From Ignavibacteria bacterium (GTDB lineage: Bacteria > Bacteroidota > Ignavibacteria > Ignavibacteriales > Melioribacteraceae): DNA of 18,624 bases. Positions 1-7,865 of the stretch are shown here, piece after piece (position 1 is the first letter of the stretch; every line of letters starts with the position of its first letter). A program made the position numbers and the translations under genes. Location of the stretch: assembly GCA_027347805.1 (NCBI GenBank), contig DAIEQP010000345.1, positions 1 through 18,624 of the forward strand, read 5' to 3'. A model generated the notes under the pieces. That model did not search any database. It was not told the DNA's origin and worked only from the letters and a program-made list of their open reading frames with translations.

Positions 1-498
1 CTTCCTCAGTTTTTCACAATGCCGGTTCGTGTTCGTATAACAGCTCAGGATGTTATTACAAACACAACTTTATTCAATAATCAAAAAGAACAAGCCTGGA
101 TACTTCCATTTAGTCAGACAGTTACTAAAGTCGAGTTTGATCCTGACAATTGGTTATTAAAAGATATTGTTGCAACGACAAAAATTTCGGATCAGGAATT
201 AATTCCAGCCGGATTTTCACTTTCGCAGAATTATCCAAACCCGTTTAATCCATCGACAACAATTTTCTATCAAATTCCTGTCGCCACCGCACAGAGCGCA
301 GCCGAAGTGCATGTATCATTAAAAGTTTTTGATCTTGTTGGAAGAGAAGTTGCCACGCTGGTTGACGAAAATAAACAGCCGGGAACATACAAGGCTGAAT
401 TCAATGCTGGTAACGCTTCGACTTCAAGCGGAATTTATTTTTATACATTGAATGCCGGTGAATTTGTTCAAACCAGGAAGATGATATTAATAAAATGA
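1..498 (+). CDS. T9SS type A sorting-domain protein, C-terminal end (partial; possibly an M1-type peptidase)
   Basis: Only the last 165 codons are present. The frame is open to base 1, so the gene starts outside the window and the ATG at 19 is internal. From about visible residue 75 it is a type IX secretion C-terminal domain: QNYPNPFNPSTTI, then LKVFDLVGREVATLV, then SGIYFYTLNAGEFVQTRKM near the end. Such domains direct a signal-peptide-bearing protein across the outer membrane and are normally removed at the cell surface. The part before it, ending in FDPDNWLLKDI, resembles what I recall of the C-terminal end of M1-type metallopeptidases in this group. That assignment is inference, because the HExxH region would lie outside the window. 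A GC-rich stretch at 280-312 encodes ATAQSAAEVH at a point where related domains usually have only a short turn. The gene is followed by a strong terminator. Confidence 0.85.
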   Translation, partial: LPQFFTMPVRVRITAQDVITNTTLFNNQKEQAWILPFSQTVTKVEFDPDNWLLKDIVATTKISDQELIPAGFSLSQNYPNPFNPSTTIFYQIPVATAQSAAEVHVSLKVFDLVGREVATLVDENKQPGTYKAEFNAGNASTSSGIYFYTLNAGEFVQTRKMILIK

Positions 499-519
499 GT
501 TTAGAAATTACAACCTGTA

Positions 520-548
520 AAAAGCCCCGCAATGCGGGGTTTTCTTTT
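520..548 (+). terminator. Rho-independent terminator after the T9SS cargo gene
   Basis: CCCCGC (525-530) pairs perfectly with GCGGGG (534-539) across a 3-nt AAT loop. Flanking A-T and G-T pairs extend the stem, and a TTTTCTTTTTC tract follows. It begins 22 nt after the stop codon and separates this gene from the GH13 gene. Confidence 0.9.
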
Positions 549-669
549 TCATCAAATTAGCATAAAAAGTTAATTTGTTACGATTAAATTTAATTTCTAT
601 TTTCGTTCTGGATTTTGTTTTGAAGCAAGCTAATATTTCTATGATCACAGTTTTTCAATTCAAATAAAG

Positions 670-2799
670 ATGAAAATGATCAGGATAAAATCGATAATAA
701 ACTGCGCTCTAATCTTACTTATTGCTAACTGTATAAATATTTCGGGAGAGAATTTGTTTCTTCGACAGACATACTTGTTTAAATCATATTCCACACAGGA
801 GGAATTTAGAGAACACTATAAAGAGCTCGATAAATTTTATTCCGATAAACGGCTCGGTTCCTTTGTTGCCAATGGCAAAACAGTTTTCCGTTTATTTGCG
901 CCATCCTGCAACCTGGTTAAATTATGCATTTTAGATAAACCTGGTGCAAAGAATTACAAAGAGTATTTTATGATTCGTGATGAGCAGGGTGTATGGGAAT
1001 TTTCTGTTGAAGGTGAATTATTCGGCAAATTCTATGGCTATAAAGTTTATCAGCGGGGCGATGATTTTACTAATCCTCATATTCCAATTTGTGTTGATCC
1101 TTACGCAAAAGCCGTTGCTACATTTACTACATTCATGAATCCGCGTCTTTCAATTGTTACAAAGGAAAACGGATTTAACTGGGAAGGTGATACCTGGATT
1201 GAAAGAGACTGGCGCGATCTTATAATTTATGAAATGCATGTTCGGGATATGACTGCTCACAAAACAAGCGGGGCAAAAAAACCGGGAACTTACCAGGGGC
1301 TGATTGAAAAAAATATAAAAGGCGGATTGAATTATATTAAAGATCTTGGCGTCAACACTGTTGAACTTTTACCCGCACAGGATTTTGGCTACTGCGAAAT
1401 TCCCTACCGTCAAACACTCGCCGGTAAATTTAATACATGGAACCCGTACGAAAGAAATCACTGGGGTTACATGACCGGTGCGTTTTTTGCCCCCGCATCC
1501 TATTACAGTGAAGACTGGAAAAATTTTAAATGGAATAAGTGGATTGGAACAACCGGCAGACAGGTGAATGATTTCAAAGAGATTGTAAAAGCTTTTCATA
1601 AAGAAAATATTTCTGTTGTAATGGATGTTGTGTATAATCATTTATCCGAATATGAAGTCGGAAACCTGAAGCAGATTGATAAGGAATATTATTTCCGTTT
1701 GGATGAACATGGAAACTACATTTCAGAAAGCTACTGCGGAAACGATCTTAAAACAGAACGCCCGATGATGCGCCGCTTAATTCTCGAAAGTTTAATCTAC
1801 TGGATGGAAGAATATCATGTTGATGGATTCCGGTTTGATCTTGGAAAATTAATTGACTGGACTACAATTGAAATTATAAGCGATGAATTACGCAAGATAA
1901 ATCCTAATGTAATTATTGTTTGCGAGCCGTGGGGCGGCGGTTATGAACCAACCGGGTTCTCAAGAAGAAACTGGGGCGCATGGAATGATCAGATTCGTAA
2001 TGGAATAAAAGGAGAAAATCCTTATAATGGTTTAGGATGGATTTTTGGACACTGGTACGGAAATAATTCGCCTCAAAGAATTAAAAGCTACGTTAATGGA
2101 ACTCTCACACGCGATTCGCTTGGCCTCTTTATAAAGAAAGAACATTCTGTAAATTATCTTGAATCGCATGATGGTTTTTCTCTTGGCGATTTTATAAGGA
2201 TAGGAACTAAAGAAGTTGATCCTCATCATACAATTAAAGATGTTGATCTCAACGCAAAACTTTCCCCTCTACAGTTAAAACTGAATAAACTTGCCGCGCT
2301 TTTTCTTTTTACTTCCCAGGGAGTTACAATGATAAGCAGCGGCCAGGAATTTGCGCGTTCAAAAGTAATTCCTTTTAATATTACTGTTAAGGATACAAAC
2401 AAAGGAAGAATTGATCATAACACATACGATAAAGACAACGAAACAAATTATATTAACTACAAGCATGCTGAAATGAATAAAGACCTGCGCGATTATTATA
2501 AAGGATTAATTGAGCTGAGAAAAAATTTTGAATCATTCAGGCGCGCCGAATATCATCACATAAATTTCTTTGATAACAGCAGCAGTAAATTTGCGCTTGG
2601 ATATACAATTACACATAACCGGGAAACTTTCGTTGTTCTGCTGAATGCTGACCAGGCGAACACAATCGAGTTTAATCTACCCGACGGCGCGTATGATGTT
2701 CTTGTTGATAAAGACAAAGCCGGTGTTAAAACACTTTTTGTAACCGGCGGATCAATTGAACTTCCGCCTATCAGCGGTATGGTTCTGAAACTAAAATAA
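670..2799 (+). CDS. Secreted GH13 pullulanase-type debranching enzyme
   Basis: A 709-residue glycoside hydrolase family 13 protein, predicted to hydrolyse alpha-1,6 branch points in glycogen, starch or pullulan-like glucans. Residues 1-27 look like a signal peptide (MKMIRIK, then a hydrophobic run). A Cys at about 21 follows Asn, a poor lipobox, so lipidation is doubtful. About 60-160 is a CBM48-like beta-sandwich ending in a VDPYAKA motif common in type I pullulanases. The barrel spans about 185-600. Conserved regions are DVVYNH (319-324), GFRFDLGK with nucleophile D390, CEPW with general acid E419, and ESHD with transition-state Asp D501. The pullulanase YNWGY motif appears as NHWGY (263-267). 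About 620-709 is a C-terminal beta domain. There is no T9SS tail, so a periplasmic location is likely. No strong Shine-Dalgarno precedes the ATG, and an alternative ATG lies two codons later. The dipeptidase gene follows 34 nt downstream. Glycogen debranching (GlgX-like) is an alternative specificity. Confidence 0.88.
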   Translation: MKMIRIKSIINCALILLIANCINISGENLFLRQTYLFKSYSTQEEFREHYKELDKFYSDKRLGSFVANGKTVFRLFAPSCNLVKLCILDKPGAKNYKEYFMIRDEQGVWEFSVEGELFGKFYGYKVYQRGDDFTNPHIPICVDPYAKAVATFTTFMNPRLSIVTKENGFNWEGDTWIERDWRDLIIYEMHVRDMTAHKTSGAKKPGTYQGLIEKNIKGGLNYIKDLGVNTVELLPAQDFGYCEIPYRQTLAGKFNTWNPYERNHWGYMTGAFFAPASYYSEDWKNFKWNKWIGTTGRQVNDFKEIVKAFHKENISVVMDVVYNHLSEYEVGNLKQIDKEYYFRLDEHGNYISESYCGNDLKTERPMMRRLILESLIYWMEEYHVDGFRFDLGKLIDWTTIEIISDELRKINPNVIIVCEPWGGGYEPTGFSRRNWGAWNDQIRNGIKGENPYNGLGWIFGHWYGNNSPQRIKSYVNGTLTRDSLGLFIKKEHSVNYLESHDGFSLGDFIRIGTKEVDPHHTIKDVDLNAKLSPLQLKLNKLAALFLFTSQGVTMISSGQEFARSKVIPFNITVKDTNKGRIDHNTYDKDNETNYINYKHAEMNKDLRDYYKGLIELRKNFESFRRAEYHHINFFDNSSSKFALGYTITHNRETFVVLLNADQANTIEFNLPDGAYDVLVDKDKAGVKTLFVTGGSIELPPISGMVLKLK

Positions 2800-2833
2800 A
2801 TTTAGGAACTGTTTCCGGTTTATAATTACAGGA

Positions 2834-3454
2834 TTGCCGATTAAAATTCTAAAACTATTTGCTGTTTATTGCTGCGTTTTATTTAACGCATCTACGTTAC
2901 CTGCTCAGGCGGATACAAATATTGTTTCATTAAAATCCATTGATTCAACAATTGTGCAGGATGTCCGCTACGCAACGACAAATAATTTTACAGGTAAAGT
3001 TTTATATCCTTCAGCAAAAGTTTATATCAGAAAAGTTGTAGGTGATGAACTTGCCAGGGCAAATGAATTTCTGAAATCAAATTATAATCTAAGAATAAAA
3101 ATTTTTGATGGCTTCCGCCCTCTTTTTGTTCAGAAGATTATGTGGAAAATCCTTCCGGATGAAAGATATGTTGCAAACCCGGCAAAGGGATCGAGACATA
3201 ACAGGGGTGCCGCAGTTGATATTACATTAATTGATGATAAGGGAACCGAACTTGAAATGGGAACACCTTACGACGATTTTACAGAACTTGCATCTTTTGC
3301 CGCTGCAAATATTTCTGATGCCGCAAAATCAAACAGAAAATTATTAAGAGATACAATGATAAAGTTCGGTTTCATTCCTCTGGAAACCGAATGGTGGCAT
3401 TTTGATTTTAACGGCTGGAATAAGTTTTCGATACTGGATACAACAGAAGATTAA
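2834..3454 (+). CDS. Secreted D-alanyl-D-alanine dipeptidase, VanX/DdpX type (peptidase M15D)
   Basis: A 206-residue zinc dipeptidase, close to the usual VanX length of about 200, predicted to cleave D-Ala-D-Ala or a similar dipeptide. The zinc and catalytic set is present: the SxHxxGxAxD motif with H122 and D129, then ETEWWHFDF with base E186 and third zinc ligand H189. R95 in DGFRP matches the transition-state Arg of the family. Residues 1-26 form a signal peptide with a good signal peptidase I site (AQA before D27), so the enzyme should act in the periplasm. The start is TTG. No in-frame ATG, GTG or other TTG lies between the upstream stop and this point, and the complete n-region (MPIKILK) supports it. 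It follows the GH13 gene by 34 nt and is probably co-transcribed. No vanH or vanA ligase is nearby, so recovery of peptidoglycan dipeptides is likelier than glycopeptide resistance. Confidence 0.88.
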   Translation: MPIKILKLFAVYCCVLFNASTLPAQADTNIVSLKSIDSTIVQDVRYATTNNFTGKVLYPSAKVYIRKVVGDELARANEFLKSNYNLRIKIFDGFRPLFVQKIMWKILPDERYVANPAKGSRHNRGAAVDITLIDDKGTELEMGTPYDDFTELASFAAANISDAAKSNRKLLRDTMIKFGFIPLETEWWHFDFNGWNKFSILDTTED

Positions 3455-3594
3455 CCTGCTCAGTAATCTTAAATGTTTCTAAGTACTAAACTTATCATTT
3501 GAATTCTAAAACAGCACACTTCCTTGAATTATAGTATCATCTGATTAGTATTGCTATTTTTGCAGATAAATTTTCGAATGGGAAAAAAATAAAA

Positions 3595-4335
3595 TTGGAA
3601 TACACTCGTAAATACCTTATTCACTACTATGAAATTGACGGCAAGCGAAGATTAACTGTTCCGACGCTGATTCATTATCTTGAAGACATTGCAATATTAA
3701 ACAGTGAAGCCCAGGGCTTAACATTAGATTATTATGAAAAGAATAGCTGCGGCTGGATGCTGCTTAAATGGGATATAATAATTCACCGGCTTCCTTTATT
3801 TAATGAAACAATTAAAATAATAACCCGCCCATATTCATTTAAAAACTTTCTGGCTAACAGGCAATACAAAATTTTCGACAGCAGTGAAAATTTATTGGTT
3901 GAAGCTAAAACTGTCTGGTTATTAGCAGATATAATCAGCCGTAAACCATTGCGCGTGCCGGAGGAAATGTATATCAAATTTGATACAGCGCGTGACAGCG
4001 ATAAATATTTTGATAAACTTGAAGACCTAAAACCAACTAACCTGGGAAATCATTCACTCCGCATAAAAGTATGCGAACAGGATATAGATACAAACAAACA
4101 TGTTAATAATGTTAAATATGTTGAATGGGCGCTTCAGTCTCTTCCGTCTGATTTTGTAAGCAGTCATTTTGTTTATCGTGTAATTGTTAACTACAAAAAG
4201 GAATTAAATCTTGATGATGAGGCTGTAGTCATCGGTTCAATTCATAATGCAGATGAAAAAACCGAATCTTCCCATTCAGTATTCAGCGGGGAAAAAGAAG
4301 TCTGCCATCTAAAATTTTTCTGGAGATCTGAATAG
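3595..4335 (+). CDS. Acyl-ACP thioesterase
   Basis: A 246-residue double-hotdog thioesterase of the acyl-ACP thioesterase family (FatA/FatB-like), predicted to release free fatty acids from acyl-ACP in the cytoplasm. The first hotdog (about 1-130) has the family pattern GWMLLKWDIIIHRLP. The second has DIDTNKHVNNVKYVEW (163-178), matching the plant motif in which Asn (here N167) and His (H169) are catalytic. No signal peptide or membrane segment is seen. The only usable in-frame start is TTG at 3595. An ATG at 3578 is one base out of frame and hits a stop after four codons because of an A7 run (3583-3589). The gene converges on the histidine kinase with 8 nt between the two stops and no visible terminator. 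The product may supply free fatty acids for membrane remodelling or lipid turnover (inference). Confidence 0.88.
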   Translation: MEYTRKYLIHYYEIDGKRRLTVPTLIHYLEDIAILNSEAQGLTLDYYEKNSCGWMLLKWDIIIHRLPLFNETIKIITRPYSFKNFLANRQYKIFDSSENLLVEAKTVWLLADIISRKPLRVPEEMYIKFDTARDSDKYFDKLEDLKPTNLGNHSLRIKVCEQDIDTNKHVNNVKYVEWALQSLPSDFVSSHFVYRVIVNYKKELNLDDEAVVIGSIHNADEKTESSHSVFSGEKEVCHLKFFWRSE

Positions 4336-4343
4336 AAAATTGA

Positions 4344-7300
4344 TCAATTAAAAATTGCCTTTCTTAATGATCTTTCAATTGCGTTTTTGAAATTGCTCAG
4401 GTTAACCGGTTTTGTAAAAATATATTCAACGCCAAATTCTTTGTATTCGGCTTCAATTGATTTGTTTAGATCGCTGCTGAGTATAATTACAGGAGGTTTG
4501 AATTTCATTTGGGTCATATTCATCTGCTTCACAAGATCGTATCCGCTCATTACAGGCATGTTATGATCAGTAATAACAAGAGCCGGAGAAGACTGCCTGA
4601 TAATATCCAATGCCTGCTTGCCGTTCTCGGCCTCGATGATATTGTAATTTGGAACAAGACTTTTAATAAGTTTGGAATAAAGGAGCCTGTCAGTTTTAAT
4701 ATCATCAACAAGAAGCAGGTTTGAAGAAGCAACAGGAATTGAAAAGACAAATTGAGTTCCTTTTCCATATTCGCTGTTCACCCAAATTTCGCCGCCATGC
4801 TTGCGAACAATATCGTAAACAAGTGAAAGTCCCAAACCGCTTCCCTTTTCTCCTGCGGTTCCGCTTGTAGTAAATTTAGTATCGATTTTAAAAAGCTTAT
4901 GTATATCTTCTTTTTTAATTCCCACACCGGTATCGCGCACGCTAAATTCTATCTGCTTCTTTTCGACATTAGCTCTGGAATTAATAACTATACTTCCCTC
5001 CTGCTTCGTAAACTTAATCGCATTTGAAATCAAGTTGTTGAATGCCTGGAAGAGAAGTCCCTCATCGGCATGAATGTAAAAATCATTTTTAATTTCACTG
5101 ACCAGATTAATTTTTTTCTGAAGAGCTGCACCTGTCATTAATTGTATGGATTTTTCAATTAAAACTTTTGCGTTAATTCTTTCCGGTTCAAATTTGGTTC
5201 TTCCGGTTTGAAGACGGGTTAAATCCAAAAGCGAATTTACAAGCCCAAGCATACTTTTGGATGATTCCTGTATAAATTTTGTATACTGTATCCTCTGCTC
5301 TTCATTTATATCTTTTTCGTTCAACAAAATATCTGTAAAACCAATAATTGAGCTGAATGGTGTCCGAAGATCGTGAGATACAATTGAAATGAACCGGTCT
5401 TTCGTTTCATTAAGTTCTTTATAATCTTCAGCGGATTTTTTCAATTCCTCTTCAGATCGTTTTGCAAGAGTTACATCGCTAATAATTCCAAACACTTTTT
5501 GAATTTTTCCGCGGGCATCGCGCAGAACTGTTATCTTGTTTTCAATCCAGATAACATTTCCGAGTTTGTCAATTATTCTATATTCAAGGGATTCAAGATT
5601 TCTCACCGGATCGCCATAAAGCTGATCCATTTTTTCACCAACAAACTCAACATCATCGGGATGAATAATCTTTCCCCACAATTCTTCATCCTCTAAAAAA
5701 TCTTCCGGTTCATAGGAGGTAATTTTTCTTATTGCCGGAGTATAGAATACTGCTTTCAAATCATTTTTAATATTCTCGGCAGCCCAGATGCATTCATTAA
5801 TACTTTGTGTAATACTTCTGTATCTTTCTTCACTTGCAAGAAGCGCCTGCTGTGCCTTTTTTTCTTCGGTCACATCGCGCAAAACCCAAACTATAAATAT
5901 TTCACCATCCACCTCGTAGAATGAAACAGAATTCTCGGCATCGAAAACATTATTGTTTTTCTTTTTAGCCATGAATAAATACCTGACCGGAGAATCTTTT
6001 CCCTCCTGGGCGGCTTCTAAAAATTCTGCGATTCGCCATTTATCTTTTTCATCAATAAGATTAACAGGGTTCTCGTCATATAAATCGCTGGAACTTGAAT
6101 ACCCAAACATCTGCACAAAGGAATCATTCACAAGCACAAATTTTTTCTTATGAATTAATGCGATACCGTCAACCGATGCTTCAAACACAGAACGGATCAG
6201 AAGCAAATCTTTTTCCGATTCTCTTTTAAGCGTAACATCGGTTAGAATTGCATTATAACTTTGAACTTCGCCATGCTCATTTTTCAATGCAGAAAAATTT
6301 GCATGAACATAAATTTTATGCCCCGCTTTGTTAATTAAGGGTAAATCAACTGAAGCATTTTTTTGATCGGTAAATGAATCCAGTTCAAAAGAATTATTCA
6401 GAAAGTATTCCGAATCTATTAGTTCCCTGAAGTTTATTCTTTTACACTCACTTTCAGTGTACTTAAAAGCATCCAAAAAATTATTATTCACAAACAAGAG
6501 AAATCCTTTTGCGTCAAGAGTGCAAATGTAATCCGGAGAGTTTGTAACAATACTTTTGAATACTTCCTGAGATTCCCTGAGTTCTTTTTCTTCTCTTACA
6601 GTATCAGTAATGTTAGAACAAAGGAAAAGATATAGTTGATCTTCCCCTTCATTAAGCAAATTTATTTTTACAATAAAATGTTCAGCGATACTTTCGTCAA
6701 ATCCAATTGAAAGTTTACCAGTCCAGAGTTTTTCAGCTTCAACGCTGGATTTAAGATTTTCAAATGCCTGTTCATCAAGCGATGGGAAAATTTTTCCAAT
6801 ATACTTCCCGTAAACTTCGCTTTTAGTCAGCCCGAACATTTTAGTTGAAGAATCATTCCAGAATACTATTCTCCCATTCTTATTAACCGCAATCAGGCCG
6901 TCAGCAATTGAAGAGATCATATGCTGATATCTTGACAATTCTTCGAGTTCAATTTTTGTAATGCCTGATTGATCCAACTCCTTGCTCAAATCCTCTGCAA
7001 TCAAAATAATTTTATATTCCTCGTTAGCTTTATCAATAAGAGGAATAAGAGTCACTTTTACCAGAACTTCGATTCCATCTTTAATAAACGGAATATTTGC
7101 AGTAACTGTTTTCTTTGATTCGGCAATTGCTTCAATATGCTTTTTGAATAAAATTGGAGAAAGTTTACGGGTGGAATGTTTTGAAGATTCTATATCAATT
7201 AGAATATCATAACGACTGTCATTCGGATTCGATTCATCTTCAACAATACCTTCGGAAGATGCAATTATATAATGATCGCTAATTTGTTTTAGAAAATTTG

Positions 7301-7736
7301 TAAACTCACTTATTTTTGCAAGAGGTTCATGAGTTTTTTCGAGATTTACCTTAACATCTTCAATTATAAGTATTCCGCCAGCATTTTCATCCTTCAGAAG
7401 AATCGGAGTTCCTTTTAAAAGAAGTGTTACCTGTGTACCTCTGATAGATTTGGAAACCATTATTTGTTTTTCAAATCCGTCCCCGTTTTTGAGATGATCT
7501 AATTCACTTCGTATATCAATTTTTTCAAACAAACGATTTTCATAAATACTCATCCCCAGAATATCATTGGGAGAATCGGCGAGAATTCCAGGAAACAAAA
7601 AGAAATTATTGTTAACAAACTTTACAGTCCAATCCCGCTGGAATATTAATATTCCAATCGGAGCGAATTCTAAAATCTCTCGAAAGGAAATCTCTGTGCG
7701 GCTTTGTTCAAAAGTTTTGTTGGAAAAAGTCGGCAT
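4344..7736 (-). CDS. Multi-PAS hybrid sensor histidine kinase with C-terminal receiver
   Basis: A 1130-residue signalling protein with no signal peptide or transmembrane segment, so it is probably cytosolic. Approximate domain order: PAS1 15-130; a divergent PAS-like segment 135-255; PAS3 265-380; PAS4 385-503; PAS5 505-625; PAS6 635-760 (PAS_3 type, with IHPDD); a short coiled coil; HisKA 775-845 with phospho-acceptor H788 in SHDLRTPF; HATPase_c 890-1003 with N905 (N box), DTGVGI from D935 and GSGLGL (965-970); receiver 1005-1125 with D1011/D1012, phospho-acceptor D1057 in TDHNMPVMSG and K1109. All catalytic residues are present. Phosphate probably passes from H788 to D1057 and on to an unseen phosphotransfer protein or regulator. 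No DNA-binding output is fused and no response regulator lies next to it. The ligands of the PAS domains cannot be told from sequence. No clear Shine-Dalgarno precedes the ATG. Confidence 0.93.
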   Translation of the reverse strand: MPTFSNKTFEQSRTEISFREILEFAPIGILIFQRDWTVKFVNNNFFLFPGILADSPNDILGMSIYENRLFEKIDIRSELDHLKNGDGFEKQIMVSKSIRGTQVTLLLKGTPILLKDENAGGILIIEDVKVNLEKTHEPLAKISEFTNFLKQISDHYIIASSEGIVEDESNPNDSRYDILIDIESSKHSTRKLSPILFKKHIEAIAESKKTVTANIPFIKDGIEVLVKVTLIPLIDKANEEYKIILIAEDLSKELDQSGITKIELEELSRYQHMISSIADGLIAVNKNGRIVFWNDSSTKMFGLTKSEVYGKYIGKIFPSLDEQAFENLKSSVEAEKLWTGKLSIGFDESIAEHFIVKINLLNEGEDQLYLFLCSNITDTVREEKELRESQEVFKSIVTNSPDYICTLDAKGFLLFVNNNFLDAFKYTESECKRINFRELIDSEYFLNNSFELDSFTDQKNASVDLPLINKAGHKIYVHANFSALKNEHGEVQSYNAILTDVTLKRESEKDLLLIRSVFEASVDGIALIHKKKFVLVNDSFVQMFGYSSSSDLYDENPVNLIDEKDKWRIAEFLEAAQEGKDSPVRYLFMAKKKNNNVFDAENSVSFYEVDGEIFIVWVLRDVTEEKKAQQALLASEERYRSITQSINECIWAAENIKNDLKAVFYTPAIRKITSYEPEDFLEDEELWGKIIHPDDVEFVGEKMDQLYGDPVRNLESLEYRIIDKLGNVIWIENKITVLRDARGKIQKVFGIISDVTLAKRSEEELKKSAEDYKELNETKDRFISIVSHDLRTPFSSIIGFTDILLNEKDINEEQRIQYTKFIQESSKSMLGLVNSLLDLTRLQTGRTKFEPERINAKVLIEKSIQLMTGAALQKKINLVSEIKNDFYIHADEGLLFQAFNNLISNAIKFTKQEGSIVINSRANVEKKQIEFSVRDTGVGIKKEDIHKLFKIDTKFTTSGTAGEKGSGLGLSLVYDIVRKHGGEIWVNSEYGKGTQFVFSIPVASSNLLLVDDIKTDRLLYSKLIKSLVPNYNIIEAENGKQALDIIRQSSPALVITDHNMPVMSGYDLVKQMNMTQMKFKPPVIILSSDLNKSIEAEYKEFGVEYIFTKPVNLSNFKNAIERSLRKAIFN

Positions 7737-7818
7737 TAAAAATTAGTTACCAAATTAATTCGGAATAAATTTATGAAATAGGCGCCTGAAATAAAACTTT
7801 GTTTGTGGTAATAAAAAG

Positions 7819-7848
7819 AAAAGCCGCATGTTTTAAAATGCGGCTTTT
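7819..7848 (-). terminator. Rho-independent terminator after pckG
   Basis: A perfect 11-bp stem: AAAAGCCGCAT (7819-7829) with ATGCGGCTTTT (7838-7848), around an 8-nt loop. Read on the minus strand it is followed by a T-rich run (CTTTTTATT). It lies just past the pckG stop and before the kinase gene, so the two should be separate transcripts. Confidence 0.88.
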
Positions 7849-7865
7849 GCGAATTTGAAGAGATT

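Noticed and set aside
2834..3454. VanX homologue as part of a glycopeptide-resistance cluster
   Set aside because: No vanH, D-Ala-D-Lac ligase, or vanR/vanS-like pair is adjacent. The neighbours are a GH13 enzyme and a thioesterase.
3555..3562. TATTTTTG, matching the Bacteroidota -7 consensus TAnnTTTG, before the thioesterase
   Set aside because: No TTTG at the expected -33 distance, and it is uncertain that this lineage uses that consensus.
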